Assembly: GCF_963583255.1 (NCBI RefSeq)
Contig: NC_084815.1
Coordinates: 14,989,724 to 15,053,723 of the forward strand
Direction: 5' to 3'
DNA length: 64,000 nt
Origin: Pyrus communis
Taxonomy: Eukaryota; Streptophyta; Magnoliopsida; Rosales; Rosaceae
Shown here: one piece after another, positions 44,731-57,581 of the stretch
Position numbering within the stretch: position 1 is the first letter of the stretch
Layout: each line of letters starts with the position of its first letter
The notes under the pieces: generated by a model
Database searches by the model: none
Told to the model about the DNA's origin: nothing
The model's input: only the letters and a program-made list of their open reading frames with translations
Position numbers and translations under genes: made by a program

Positions 44731-45013
44731 TGTTGTAAACAGTGGGTATGTTTGCCCACATGTATACAATAAAGATTCATATGCTAAATAGTGAAGTGTT
44801 TGTAAGTTTTCAAAGTAGTTAATCTATAAATAGAGCACTACGAGTGTTCAAAAGATATGACACAAAATCAATAAGAAAAGAAAGATAAGTTAGAATATTT
44901 TCAGTATCCTCTTTTCTCTCTCTAATCTGCAATCATTTTGTGTAATATTTTGCAACAGACTCGCTCCTATCCCTAACAAAAGTTATTTTTTTAACTTTTA
45001 CCTATTTATAACC
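44731..45013 (+). repeat. 3' LTR of the Copia element
   Basis: 283 bp, the same length as the 5' LTR. The final base is C where the 5' copy has A, so the terminal CA has been lost by mutation. The duplication GTTTA follows at 45014. Confidence 0.92.
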
Positions 45014-45018
45014 GTTTA

Positions 45019-45704
45019 TATATTCATTACTAGCCTAGAAAATTCTTTGACCGGCCGTTTGATTGGAAGATGAAAGTCGTGCCCTAATTTGGTATGTGTG
45101 AAGGTGTTTTAATAAAGAGAAAAACAAAGGAACTAATAAATATTATTGTCACTTAGTAATACAGTCTAGTGATATTTTTCTTCATTTGTAAGTGTGAGAT
45201 TTTAAGTTCGATTCTTGCCAAAGGTAAATTTGAATAACATTATTGCTAGCTCATTATGAGGTTAAGCTCACTTTCTTCCCTTAGTGTAGATAATATCGTT
45301 GTTTAAAAAAAATATATAATCATGAGCTTGTTAAATCAATTAGTTTAGAGTATTTTTCTTAAAATTAAGATTTTGAGTCCGAATTTTTTCTCCTATAATA
45401 CATCAATTAAAGAAAACTAAATAAAGGTCTGAAAAATATTTCATTTTAACCATAATTAAGCACATTATTAATATGGAATTTATAATTTAAGCCCTATAGA
45501 AGTTGTTGTCAAACAAGACTTGACTAGGTACTAGGAGATAAATGAATTATTAAAAGAAGGCCATTTTACCATTAACTTAGTGCAACATTCCGTGCTGTAT
45601 TGACCATCTGAGGTGGTTACTAATGCTTGCAATTTTATATCAACTTAATCGATTGCCCTACCGACAGAGAAAACACGGGGAAGGGTTAAGAACATCATGC
45701 CTGT
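45019..45704. other. unassigned DNA right of the Copia element
   Basis: AT-rich sequence with no ORF or repeat that I recognise. It has no clear counterpart in copy B. Confidence 0.4.
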
Positions 45705-48267
45705 GAAAATATATATGGGTAGATTTCTTATTCCTTGGTGGACCTGGTGGCAAGTTGTGAATTAAATTATCAACCTAAGTTTTTTTCGTTAAAATAAAAA
45801 GTTCTAAAGAAACCAATTTTTGCAAACGTGCGGCCAAATTATTGAAAGAATAGTTTTTAACAGCTGCTTGAGGCATATCTAAAGCACATGAACGAGAAGT
45901 CCACTATCTTTTAGTGAAGTGAAGCAAGCTATGTATAATGTACAATGTTAATCCAAAGTGTGACCCCAACAGTTGCTTAATCCCTCGCTTTTAAACTAAA
46001 ATATTAAGGGTAGAGAGACAATTAGGAGGGAGATGCTCAAGATTATATATTATTCAGAAGAAAAAAAATTATTATTTTTTCCGATTTGGGACTGGTCACG
46101 TTTGCTCATCTTTTGTTTCTCTCCTGCATTTCCTCTCTAATCTTAACACACACAAAAACCCAGTTAGATCTAGGTCCAAAAACCTAAGCTGTTTTTTAGA
46201 TTTAATCCAACTGTAACATACCTATATCATAACCAAACTACAAAAAATTTCAAATTAAAGAAATATGATTTAAGATAGAAATGAATAGTTCACTTTTTTT
46301 TTAAAAAAAAAAAAAAAAAGGTCATGAAATTGAATTAAAAAAATTAAATACGAAATGATTATCAAATACATACTTAAACTTTTCTCTCAAATTTTTTTAG
46401 AGCTTACCTATTTTAACATAAGGATAAACATTTGTTCCCCTCCAATGTCCCTCCTCCTCTTTTGTAAACATTATTGTTCTTTTCTCCTTTTGAAACTTGG
46501 ACGAGTGTAAGACATTGGCTAACCATGGCTGACTAGCTAGACTGGTTAAGGTCGAACTGACCAAACCAGCCACAGTTGTGGATCGATCGGTTAGGCCATT
46601 CATAGTCGGGACCCTTTTTTCTAATATTTAAAAATAAAGTGAAAATTTTCATAATATTTAGAATGACTATAAAGAGTATTCGTAGAGTTGAAAGATCACT
46701 CCTATTCAACGGTATCTTGGCGTGTGAAAATTTGTAATGTCATATTCCAGCGAAGATCACAAAATTTTGCTTTTATGGCTGCGAATGAATTAGTAGAACT
46801 CCTTCTAAAGTAAGAGCATTTTGTTGGATAAGCAAGTAGAATTAAATTGGAATATGAAGGGAAAGACAACAAAAAAAAAAATAATGTTCACCTTTAAAGT
46901 TATTTGGGTTCCTTTTCCCTTTGACAGTTTTTAACAAATTTCACTGTGAGGATAAAGGCAAAGGTTAGGGCATATATGCCATGTGAGACATTTGAATAGT
47001 GAAATTATGGGCCACTAGTTGAAACTTTTGGTCATTTGGCTTACAAGATTCATAAAAATGTGTCCACCGTAATTAAATATGGCATTGCCTATTAAGAAAG
47101 TGACAACCATGTTCAACTATTACCACATTTCAAAAAATCTCTGCCTAGCGCCGCCTGGACTCTACCTTGATTGATTCTTAGGAATTTGAATTAAGAAATA
47201 ACGCTTAGACCTGCTTAGGCGGCCACTTAGAGCCGCCTAGGCAACCACCTAGGTCGCAGCTCTCATTTAGATAGAAAATAAATAACTTTCACTTTTCCTT
47301 TTATTTTTTTAAATAAATTGTAAGACTTGTTGAATACTTAGATGAACACTCATTATATGTTTGTTCCCCATGTTTTCAATATGTTCTAAGACTTTATAAT
47401 GTATATATCATTCTATTTTGCAACTTTTGTATCCCAATACAATTATGTATATTTTTAAGTATAAGTAGACATTTATTTATATGTTATATAATAAATTTAA
47501 TTAAAACTTAAAAGAAAAGAAAAAAAAAAAAAAAAAGTCAAGGTCCCCTAGGCACCTGGACTAGGCCCTTGCCCACCACTCAACTACCGCCTTTTAAAAC
47601 ATTGGTCATTATACAGTCTATTGTTTTAATACTCTTTCGCAATTGTATTGTGTTTAATGAAGATGTGCATTTGATATTTCTTTGAAAACATGATTATGAG
47701 GAATGCTAACTACATTCCTCACTTGCCTTTTTCACTTAATGGATGTTAGGTGGACATATTTTACACCTAAATCTATGTAGTTTTTGTTTGTCCCTCGATA
47801 TGGTAATCGAGCAGCACACTCTGTGACTTCATACATATTTAAACAAGGTGGCTCATTTATGGGGTTGTATTGCCTCCGAATTTCTGTTCAACATTTTGGC
47901 GGAGGACGTTAACATTCCAATTAGAATTTTATAAATCTACATTTCTCATTATAAAAAATAAAAAAAATAAAAAAACTTTTTTTTTTTTCTTTTTGGAAGT
48001 AGAGATTTTGAGAGTATAAACTTGTTATTCTAAAAAAGAAAAGGATGAAGGGATGGTCATACTTACAAAGTTCAAGATTTTGAAAAATAAGTAGATATGT
48101 TGGTCGAGTTCGATAGAAGAATGAGTTTCCTGTGTTGTCTTAAGTTTGAATAAAATGTTTCTTGTTGAATAATATAATGTTTGAAGGAAACAATAAATAA
48201 ACAAAAATAAAAATGAGATTCAAAAAAAAAATGAAACTTGTACGAAAAAATAATATCAAGAATTAAA

Positions 48268-49224
48268 GGATTAAATATGTAAAACCTCATAATTTTTTAG
48301 TGTTATTCCAAATTAGTCTCAATATTTTTAAACATTCCAAATAAGTACCCAACTTATTAAAAATGTCACATATGTTATCCCTCATATAATTTTTTTGTCA
48401 AATGTACATGTGGCAACAATGAGTCCCACTTTTTAGCTTACTTGGACACTAAACTAATAATAAATATTAATAGCTTAAAAATGAAAACAACTATGAAGAT
48501 TAGAAAGAAAAAAAAAAAATCAAGCCCCTAACACCTCCAAGCTCAACCAACCACCACTGAAACCCTAACACAACCTTTATATTCAAAACCCACTGGTCAA
48601 CTGGACTTTTCATGGTCAACATTAATATTAGTTGCCTTTGAATCTAAAATTCAAACATAGATTATATAATATGGAAACCTATGATCAAAAGGGTATTGAA
48701 TTGAATTGAAAATGGATCCAAATTGATTTACATTAGGAGGGCAATCTCCTACAAAGAAGGGGTTAAGAATTCATATAGGTTTTCAAGGAGCCTGTTTCTA
48801 CTAATGCGATTTCCTCATTTGTCGATTTGCGGCTCGTGAAGCTTGCAGTTCTTCTTTGTGGGTGGTGAAGATGGTGGTGGCATGTGGCCACATCATGGAA
48901 GTTCATACCATTTCAACAACCTTCATGACTTTCTTCTCGAAGTTGGCGGCTTGAGTTATAGGGGGAAGTTAGTGGTTGTACATTTGTTTTGAGGTGATGG
49001 CTTGATGGGGTGGCGGTGACCATTAGTGGGTAAAGGCCATGCCTCTATGACCTTCTACTTATTTTTTAGACAAAGTAAATCCTAGTTAATTTAGCGGAAA
49101 ATTTAACAGAGGCTTAATAGATGTGATATTTTCAATAAGTTGGGTACTCATTTGGATTGTTTAGAAAGATTGAGACCAATTTGGAATGATATTAGAAGAT
49201 TGAGAATTTTTAGGTACTTAATCC
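48268..49224. mobile_element. Mutator-like MITE with long TIRs
   Basis: The ends start GGATTAA(A/G)TA and are inverted copies over about 120 bases; for example AAGTACCCAACTTATT on the left pairs with AATAAGTTGGGTACT on the right. Flanks AGAATTAAA (48259-48267) and ATAATTAAA (49225-49233) form a 9-bp duplication with one mismatch. The core (48500-49080) includes a GGTGG-rich stretch without a credible ORF. Confidence 0.75.
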
Positions 49225-49565
49225 ATAATTAAATTAATTAGATTTGTCAAATTTTAGTGGATAATTTAATAATTTGGTTGACATGTGGAATTGATTTAGG
49301 GCATTAGTGGAAAGAGATTAAAAAAGTTTCAAACATAATTAATACATAAATTTAGATGTAAGATAAATCCACATGGCATCGATTGAGTGGGAAAAACAAG
49401 TGGGGAAGGCAGCTAGCATTCTCCCTATATTAATTATTGTTGGATGAGTTAAAATTTGGATATCTTTGCCGTAGAAAAAAAGAAAAAAATTAAATCATAC
49501 TCATATGACGATAATGAACACTATAGTGATTCTCATCATCACTTAAAAGTAGTGAACAAATACAC

Positions 49566-50060
49566 GGTTTATTTTTAGCTACGCTCTCTGAAACTCGATT
49601 TTAACTCAAAAGTCGTCACTTTACTCCCTAGAACTCAAAGTTCACTACATTTTGCCCTCTAGAACTCGATTTTGATCCCATTTTGCCCCTGAAACTTGAA
49701 AATTGTCTCTATAAAACTCAAAATTTACTCCACATTACCTTATATCTGTTAATCTCTTATGTGGGTTCGATTTGGGTGCACTAGGCTAATCAATGCTTTT
49801 TTATTTTTTTCATCTCTTCAATTTTTTTTAATTTAATATTTTCTAATTGTTGAATATTAACGCATAAACGAGATTTATAATCAAATTTATTGCACATGTG
49901 ACATATATCTTTTAAGAGACAATCTATAAGTTTCAGGAAGAAGAGTCCACAAGTTCGAGTGAAAGAAATTTTGAATTTTAGAAAGTAAAGTGGTGAGTTT
50001 TCTTACAAGGGACAAAATAAGATAAAAATTAAGTTCCAAAAGCGCAGCTAAAAGTAACCC
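49566..50060. mobile_element. short foldback element, probably Mutator-like
   Basis: The left end GGTTTATTTTTAGCTACGC pairs with the right end GCGCAGCTAAAAGTAACCC, and inverted similarity continues for about 90 bases (AACTCGATTTTAACTC, CACTTTACT and so on). The flanks CAAATACAC and AATATACAC agree at 7 of 9 positions. No ORF. Confidence 0.55.
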
Positions 50061-50444
50061 AATATACACCCACTTTGTTTTGATGATAAGAATTACAAGG
50101 AAGATATGCATGCAAGTGAAATTGAAACAACCATACCATTGACAGTGACATAAAAAATTAGATTATATTATGCATTACCACGCATATACAGAGGAGTTAT
50201 CAATGATTCGAACCTAAATATTCTACCACCTACAACTACCCAACTGCAACATTAAGCTTACCAAAAGGTGTTTTATTCACTAAATAGAAAAAATAAGAGC
50301 AAAAGAAACTCTTTGATTCTTCTTTTGCTTTTATACAAAAAGACTTTTTGGTCACGTTGTGGTCTAAACGTAAATATTCTAGAAAGACCCCCCCAACCAC
50401 CCTCCCCAAAACCACCTTTTGTTGTTTACTCAACTTATCAAAAC

Positions 50445-52217
50445 TCAAAATCCATAGTGCTGAAACTGAGCAGCTCCAAAATTGCTCATAAACTGTCCTC
50501 CTCCTCCTCCTCTTACTGTTGCATTCATCTCTTCCTTTTCTACATTGAACCCTTCAACCTGCACAAAATTAACCTCATTAACTCTACGTTATTGCAATAA
50601 TAGAAATTGTATAATTAAACAAACAAAAAAGTAACGAAATTGTATATACAGAGTAATATTTTCTTATTATTCTTATAGTTATCAAACTGTGAACAATAAA
50701 CGTAAATCACACATTCATGCAAGAGTAACATGACCATTGTGTCCAGATTCATAGTCTTGCAAATTATATTTTAAGGTAATTGATCAATATTATGTTACTA
50801 TGTAAGTTTGTGATTAATTACCTTAATAATTTATATGGTCAAATTTTTAACCCGTTGTCATAATATCGCTTAACAAGTATACACAAGATAATATTATATT
50901 GCTAGACTTGCGTTGTCAGATAAATTGCTAAATACTATAAATTTGAACTAAATGCGTCAGAATTCGCAGTCTCACAGCATAGATAGTACCATGCCGTTGT
51001 CTAATGGCTAAAGGTTAAAAAAGCTTTGGCTGTTCAAACTTGTTGGCACAAGTTTAACAGAGGAAATTTAACAAATACTGAAATGTGAATAGAAAATATT
51101 TTTACCCAGAGCTCATCTACGTCTTCTTCTCTGGTACTTGAACATGCAGCTTTGAGAATCTCACTGGTCTCGTCGTTGCGTGCAAATCTGCCACGTATGC
51201 GGGGTCGTTTGTCTGCTAGTGTTTTTCGACATGCATACTTTTCATATAGATAGAGAAGAGCAACAAACAACCCGCATTAAGATTTAAACACAATAATAAT
51301 CTAATTTAAAACCCAAAAATTAGTGGATTTATGTAATAATATTATGTTTAATTACCTTAATTGTTTTGTTGAAGTTTCTCTGTGACCTTTTGGCTCTGTA
51401 CTTTGAGATTCTCTCTTTCCTCTCTTCTGCACTGTACCTCCCCGTTTTGAAGTTTGCAGCTGCTTCTTCCATCACTGAGCGCTCTCTGGGAGAACGATTT
51501 GTTCGCAAATTCTACCAAAAAAATTGGAGAAAACAAAAAAAAATAAGACATGGGTTTTGATTTTAATTAAACATGGATTAAATCAAAACAAACGCAGAGC
51601 AAATTAATTAAAATTCTGGTGAGTAATCTGACTTGCAAATCACCAGTGCTGGATACCCTTCTCATTTGACCAGGCAAAAAGCTGCTTTCCTGAGAGCTCA
51701 AGCTCAAGGCTTGGTTCTGAAAACTTGGGGACTCCATGAGAGAATCAAAGCTCGGCTGGAAGTAAAAACCAGGCTTGTTATTATTTCCATCAAAGCAGTT
51801 GCTGCTGTAGCTCCTCTGAATAAACTTTGCGACATTCTCCTCCCCGCCATAGCTATGAGGCTCAAGAGCTTGATAAAATTCTTCAGTTTTAACCTCCTGA
51901 GCATCAAAAAGAGATAAATTCGGCCACCCAATTGGCAAATTTGGACAATTTTGTTCCGTTTGGTGCAACTGGGTTTGCTGGTAAAGGCTTAGAGTTTCGA
52001 GCTGGTAACTTGGGGTAGAAGAAGAGAGGAGAGATGGAGAGTTATGGTCAGTTGCGTTTTGATGGCTTTGCTGGTCGGAGATTGCTTGGAGTTGGAGGAG
52101 GTCAATGTCCGAGAAGGGAGAGAATGGCTCGGAGAAGAACTGCAGGTCCGCCATTTCTAAGGTGGTGAAGTGGTGGTAGAAGGAGTCGTTGACGACGTAG
52201 AGATCGGAGGAGGACAT
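50445..52217 (-). CDS. CCT-domain transcription factor (CMF type)
   Basis: Four exons (52217-51633, 51511-51356, 51237-51106, 50558-50445) encode 328 residues. All three introns (121, 118 and 547 bp) are GT-AG and fall between codons. The start is the ATG giving MSSSDLYVVNDSFYHHF; an in-frame TTG 15 bases upstream is not used. The N-terminal half is acidic, Ser/Gln/Phe-rich and disordered-looking (FFSEPFSPFSDIDLLQLQ). MRRVSSTGDLQ and NLRTNRSPRERSVMEE precede the CCT domain at about residues 226-270: ERKERISKYRAKRSQRNFNK then TIKYACRKTLADKRPRIRGR and FARNDE, with the basic and NF-Y-contact residues intact. An acidic stretch (STREEDVDELW) and a Gly-rich tail ending FQHYGF follow. No B-box is present, so it is CMF rather than CONSTANS-like. 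CCT proteins act in the nucleus, usually with NF-YB/YC, on CCACA-type DNA. The target pathway cannot be told from sequence. Confidence 0.93.
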
Positions 52218-52388
52218 TATTGGAGACCCCAAAAGAAAATGAAAAATGTTGAAAACTGACCGGGAAAGTTAGAAGTAGGAAGAAGCAAAAGCAGTTACGT
52301 TTTGCTTTGCTTTTTGCGTAATTTGGTCGTGAAACGGCCAATATGTACTGACAAATTTGGGATGGTTTTATTAAAAGCCTTTTGGGAG

Positions 52389-52482
52389 TTACTGAGCAAA
52401 GAGACAAGCAAAAGCCATTTCTCGTCTCTCTCACACTTCTCTCTCTCTCTGTCTAAAACTTTTGAAAGATGATTTCAAACAT
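52389..52482 (-). promoter_or_regulatory. two short upstream ORFs in the CCT gene leader
   Basis: Before the main ATG the minus strand holds MFEIIFQKF-stop (52482-52453) and MAFACLFAQ-stop (52418-52389), each nine codons. A GA-rich tract (complement of 52436-52452) lies between them. The second is well inside the predicted leader; the first is close to the predicted start site and may be outside the transcript. They could lower translation of the CCT protein. Confidence 0.55.
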
Positions 52483-52515
52483 CACAGGAAGAGACCAGTC
52501 CACTTCTCTGCTATG

Positions 52516-52524
52516 CTATAAATA
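52516..52524 (-). promoter_or_regulatory. TATA box of the CCT gene
   Basis: TATTTATAG on the minus strand, about 300 bases upstream of the start codon. A transcription start about 30 bases on would give a leader of roughly 270 bases. Confidence 0.6.
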
Positions 52525-52759
52525 GGACTGGATTTTGCACGTTGGCCCCCATTGTTTGTTAGAATTAAAAGGGTTCTCCATAAATAAAAAAAATTCATTT
52601 AGTTAAGAATCGCAACACTTCCCCTCTTTTCTTGTCGGCCAAACTTTTAGATTAAAATATTAAGAATCACATCAATTTCCCAAGTTACAGAAAAGCCTTA
52701 TTTTTCTTTTCTCTTTTGCCTTCTTTTGAACCAAAAGTTCCATCACCACCAACATAAGG

Positions 52760-53333
52760 GGTGGTTGGGTATAGAATTTCAAATTGAAAATGGGATCTTG
52801 AATCCCAAATCGAATCAATCCCAAACTAAAATTTTGGTATTTCCAATTTTTGGTATTTTAGGATAGTTTGATATTTCCAAATTTCATACAAATTGAAATA
52901 ACAATTGTTCATACCAAGTTAAATTAACATACAATCAAATTAAAATAAGTAACAAACCCAAAAGTAAAAAAAATAAGTTACAAACCTAACAATACAATTT
53001 TTTGATTTCGTGTTGAAATAGACACATTTGTCGGAGGTTCGTACCGGCAAATGTGGCGATAAAAGCTATGGTTGCTATCTTAGACCACACCAATTATATT
53101 GCTACTAGTAGTTAGCAACAATTCAAATGTATAATAATATATATAAATATATAATAATATATATTATTTATTTTCGGTTCGGTATGGGATTACCGAAAGA
53201 TTTAAGTACACGATACCAAAATTTTGGGATCGGTTCTGAAGTTCAACCCGAAAATTTCAGAAATTTTGATTTAGGATTGAAATTTTTTTTGGTTTGGTTC
53301 GGAATTTTCGGAATTTTATTCTAGCCTTAACTG
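52760..53333. mobile_element. hAT-like non-autonomous element in copy B
   Basis: Interrupts similarity to copy A. Flanks ACATAAGG (52752-52759) and ACATAGGG (53334-53341) form an 8-bp duplication with one mismatch. Terminal TATAGAAT and ATTCTAG are in inverted positions. The interior is rich in AATTTTGG strings and has no transposase. Confidence 0.55.
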
Positions 53334-54562
53334 ACATAGGGCTGTTTCTTGTCTGCTATTTGGACAATAGTTTATGAATAAAGTCGGTCCACTTAATAAA
53401 CATATACCATTCGTGCACATACTTCTTATTATATGATTTTCTGTTCAATCATTTGCCAGAAAATTAACCAGTAAAGTTGTTTGGAACATGGAATTTTCTA
53501 TGTACCAGCAAGGACTCTTTTCTTGGACCACCAATAGGACAGCTAAATGATCATCCTTTCGATCATCACTCATTTTTTTTTATCAACATCTTCTCTTCTA
53601 CCTCTACAAAGTTGGTTATTCTCTAATATCTTTCAAACAGTAGTGCTACATTGATCGAATTTATTTACGAAGCTTTGTTCATCAAAACACTTTATTCAAA
53701 ATTTCAAATGTGTACCTCTTTTAGTCAAAGCCTATTTTATTCCATTTGAGGGTGTAATTTAAAATTACTTTCTATTTGATGCATTCGGCTCAGCCGAGCT
53801 TGATGGTTGCTGCATATATCTGTATATAGTCTCTTTGTGAATGTGATTGTTGAACCTTAAGGAAGTTGTTTTGGCTTTTTGCAATTGAATTATGAATGCA
53901 ATTTCACTACGGTAAATTTTCTTTTTCTTTTTTTTTATATGTATCAAATAATAAGTTAACAGTAACACACACATATACATATATATATATATATGATGAT
54001 AGATGATTTGATAAATAAAAAAATGGTAATGCTTAGAAGTTGGATTTTCAAACTGGTGCAGAAACTTTTCAACCCGCTTCTTAATCAGTATAGGAATGTA
54101 ATAATAGGAAATATTTAGTTTAAAATACAAATTCTTGTCGTATTGTGATGGTCAAAAAGGGAGTCTTTGGAATCATTATTGTGGTTTATGATCAATTTTA
54201 GTAAGAATTCTTTCCTGTACTGCTCTCCCATTCTCTCGTGTACATTTGATCACAGCAAGAAAAGGATATGGGAGAATGATATATAATCAACTAGCTTAGC
54301 CTAGGTAGCTAATTGCACAAATGATAGACTTCTTGAGAAGGAAAAAGCACCCAAATGGAGTGCTGTGGCTTATTATTTGATAAGAGATTATGTTTTTGTA
54401 TATCTCATTTTGCGACTACTCTTATTAGATGCTCCATCCTTTCTTTTTGAGTTTTCATTCACATTTTTGGTTATATGTTATCATTCTGAACTTGAAAATT
54501 AGGGTTCTTAGGTGCTTTTATTGGTAATAAAATGTTCATCTTTTTTTGTAAGGAAACATTTT

Positions 54563-55765
54563 GAGAAATTTTATTTGAATCCATTTAACATCTTTTTACA
54601 CCCAACTTACTATCTTCACCCATATTATTTTTATTAAAGAATTAATATCTCTTTAAGCCCAAATTTATTATCTAAACTACCCTCTCAAACCCAATTAAAA
54701 ATGTAAAATTATCTTTACACTCATTCCTTTTATAAAATAACATCGTTAATTGAATTTTTTTTTTCTTTTCAAAGAGGCGTCATTTGCCCCTCTATAATTG
54801 CTTATGCCGTATAGAACTATCTAGCATTTCCGTGGTTGCTTTTTTTCTACCACAACCCATCCATGGACTTGGGATCCAAGAGATCATTCCATAGACTTGA
54901 ATTTTCCAAGAGAATGTTATGCAAGCTCTAGTTCAGTCCTTTTTAAATCGAGCATTTTCATGTACTTTTTAAGAAACTTTGAAGTGACATAGGGCTGGGT
55001 GTTTTGCTGCTATGTTAATAAACAAATAAACAAATTGGAGCTATTTCGAATAAAAAAGGTGCAAGACATGCGACCAGCTAGTTCGTGGTTAACATTGAGC
55101 AATCTTTATTTGCACCAAGAATCCAGTTTTATGTCTTTGTAGTACAAATCGAGCATTTTCATGTACTTTTTAAGAAACTTTGAAGTGACATAGGGCTGGG
55201 TGTTTTGCTGCTATGTTAATAAACAAATAAACAAATTGGAGCTATTTCGAATAAAAAAGGTGCAAGACATGTGACCAGCTAGTTCGTGGTTAACATTGAG
55301 CAATCTTTATTTGCACCAAGAATCCAGTTTTATGTCTTTGTAGTACAAATCAAAAGTCCTTGCACTAATGTTTTGGGGTGCATACAGATAGCAGAGAAAA
55401 AAAAATATAATATAATATAAAAAGTATGAAATTTAATCCAAAGAAGAAGCAAGCAAACAAAATATCCATAAATCGAGTTATACCTTAGTTGGAGGATTAA
55501 AAACTTCAAAATCACCATCCATCAATACAAAAGCTTGTTTTTCTCTATCAAAGCTACTAGGGCTTTAGTCATAATGAAAGTAGGATAAACAAAAGATGAT
55601 GCTAGGGTTTAATTATAGTATGTAGGTCTATTGATAAATTTGATTTTTATTATTACTTTCATTTGTACTTAATAGTAATTATGCAATAGGATAAAATAGA
55701 CAAATAACATTTAAAATTTAAGTTGGGTGTAGAAAGATGTTAGACGAATTTAAATAAAATTTCCC
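54563..55765. mobile_element. Mutator-like element in copy B
   Basis: The ends GAGAAATTTTATTTGAATCC and, inverted on the right, GGGAAATTTTATTTAAATTC extend as TIRs of about 45 bases to ACACCCAAC. The 9-bp flanks AAACATTTT (54554-54562) and AAGCATTTT (55766-55774) differ at one base. Copy A lacks it. The interior carries a 201-bp tandem duplication and no transposase. Confidence 0.78.
54945..55346. repeat. 201-bp tandem duplication
   Basis: 54945-55145 and 55146-55346 are adjacent copies starting AAATCGAGCATTTTCATGTA. I find only one internal difference (GCGACC against GTGACC near 55070 and 55271), so the duplication is recent. Confidence 0.93.
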
Positions 55766-56420
55766 AAGCATTTTAGATGCCCAACTTGATGAGGGTTATA
55801 ACTTGGGAAAAAAATAATCATTATTATGACATGCAGATATATATGTATATTTATTATGTATAATTATATATGTATGTATATATTTCTATGTTCCGCTTTA
55901 TGACCAAGTTAAGCATCCTGATTAAGCATCTCTCTATCTGTTGCTAGTTAATTAATTAATTAAAGGACGTCAATGCCATGTTGATTCCATATTTTTATAT
56001 AATATAGTACTACTCCTGAAAATTCCATTTTTATATATAATATAGTACTACTCCTGAAATCTATCCTCTTCAGTGCTAAATCTTCAAGATATTCATTCCA
56101 AATTTTCAATTGAAGTTAGTATACATGGGTTCTCTTAGGTGCAAACATTAGGTTCCCTCTGTGGGCATACCGAGCTACCAAGCAACCAGCAGCTTGACGC
56201 ATGTGTAGCTTTACATGTGTCGCGATCAAATTATGTAATATGAAGATCATATACATAAAAAGAGATAAAAATGAATTTTGGAATTAATGTATGCGTATTA
56301 TGCCTGCAAGGTTCAAGGGAAAAAGAATCTATTGCTTTGATTATGTTTTGGGAATAAACACAAATTTAAAGTTGCATAATTCTAAGGTGATAGTGCTCAA
56401 TATCATGTTCGCGATGAGCT

Positions 56421-56426
56421 GAATAT

Positions 56427-56485
<59 letters not shown>
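56421..56485. repeat. (AT)n microsatellite
   Basis: AT run at the join of two blocks of copy B. In copy A the Copia element and extra DNA occupy the corresponding place. Confidence 0.9.
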
Positions 56486-56488
<3 letters not shown>

Positions 56489-57581
56489 CTATATAGGCAG
56501 ATTTCTTATTCCTTCATGGACCAAGTGGCAAGTTGTGAATTAAATTATCAACCTAAGTTTTTTTTTTCGATAAAAATAAAAAGTTCCAAAGAAACCGATT
56601 TTGCAAACATGCGGCCAAATTATTGAAGGTATAGTTTTTAACAGCTGCTTGAGGTATAACTAAAGCACATGAACGAGAAGTCCACTATCTTTTAGTGAAG
56701 TGAAGCAACCTATGTATAATGTAAAATGTTAATCCAAAAGGGTGACCCCAACAGTTGCTTAGTCCCTCGCTTTTAAACTAGAATATTAAGGGTAGGGAGA
56801 CAATTAGGAGGGAGATGCTCAAGATTATTTATATTATTTAGATTTTTTTTCCGATGTGGAACTAGTCACGTTTGCTCCTTTTTTGTTCCTCTCTAATCTT
56901 AACACACAAAAAAACCGAGAAAGATCTAAGTCCAAAAACTTAAGCTGTTTTTTAGATTTAATCCAACTGTAACATATACCTATATCATAACCAAACTACA
57001 AAAAATTTCAAATTAAAGAAATATGATTTAAGATGTAAATGAATAGTCCACATTTTTTAAATAGGTCACTAAATTAGATTTAGATTTATTAAAAAAAAAA
57101 AAAAACTTAAATACAAAATGATTATCAAATACGCTCTTAAACTTTTCTCTCTAAATCTTTCGGACGTTACCAACTTCTATCATAAAAATAAACTTCTGTT
57201 TCCCTATAATGTCCCTCCTCTTTTGTAACATTGTCGTTCTCTTCTCCTTTTGAAACCTGGACGGTGTAAGACATTGGCTAGCCATGGCTGACTAGCTAGA
57301 CTGGTTAAGGTCGAACTGACCAAACCAGCCACGGTTGTGGGTGGATCGGTTAGGCCATTCATTTTTCTAATATTTTAAAAATAAAGTGAATAATTTCATA
57401 ATATTTAGCATGACTGTAAAAAGTATTCGTAGAGTTGAAAGATGACTCTTATTCAACGGTATCTTGGTTTTTATGGCTGCCAATGACTTAGCAGAACTCC
57501 TTCTAAATTGTTGGATAAGCAAGTAGAATTAAAGTGGAATATGAAGGGAAAGACAACAAAAAAAGTAATTTTCACCTTTAA

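Larger units (their letters stand above)
38706..45013 (+). mobile_element. full-structure Copia retrotransposon, coding region decayed
   Basis: 283-bp LTRs (38706-38988 and 44731-45013) lie between perfect GTTTA duplications (38701-38705 and 45014-45018). About 15 LTR differences were counted by eye, so it is older than the Copia derivative at 29107. The internal order is leader repeats, gag with a CCHC zinc knuckle, protease-like region, integrase, reverse transcriptase and RNase H, as in Ty1/Copia. The polypurine tract AAGGGGGAG precedes the 3' LTR. Multiple stops and frameshifts inactivate it. Confidence 0.93.
35128..48090. repeat. segmental duplication, copy A
   Basis: Colinear, same-orientation similarity to copy B in blocks: 35128-35204 with 52672-52751; 35205-36138 with 53330-54288; 36563-36790 with 54285-54562; 36800-37018 with 55775-55985; 37960-38225 with 56150-56425; 45705-46895 with 56490-57581; 46895-46995 with 58726-58820; 46990-47790 with 61185-61830; 47790-47960 with 62640-62800; 48025-48090 with 62880-62943. 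Gaps are element insertions in one copy or the other. Blocks look roughly 90% alike by eye. No protein-coding gene is visible inside. Confidence 0.85.

Noticed and set aside
47130..47600. GCCTAGGCG-rich segment as a separate recent element
   Set aside because: Present in both duplication copies (also 61330-61640) and without clear termini. It predates the duplication and cannot be bounded.
52217..52232. alternative upstream start (TTG) for the CCT protein
   Set aside because: Plant nuclear genes initiate at ATG; the ATG at 52217 gives the expected short N-terminus.
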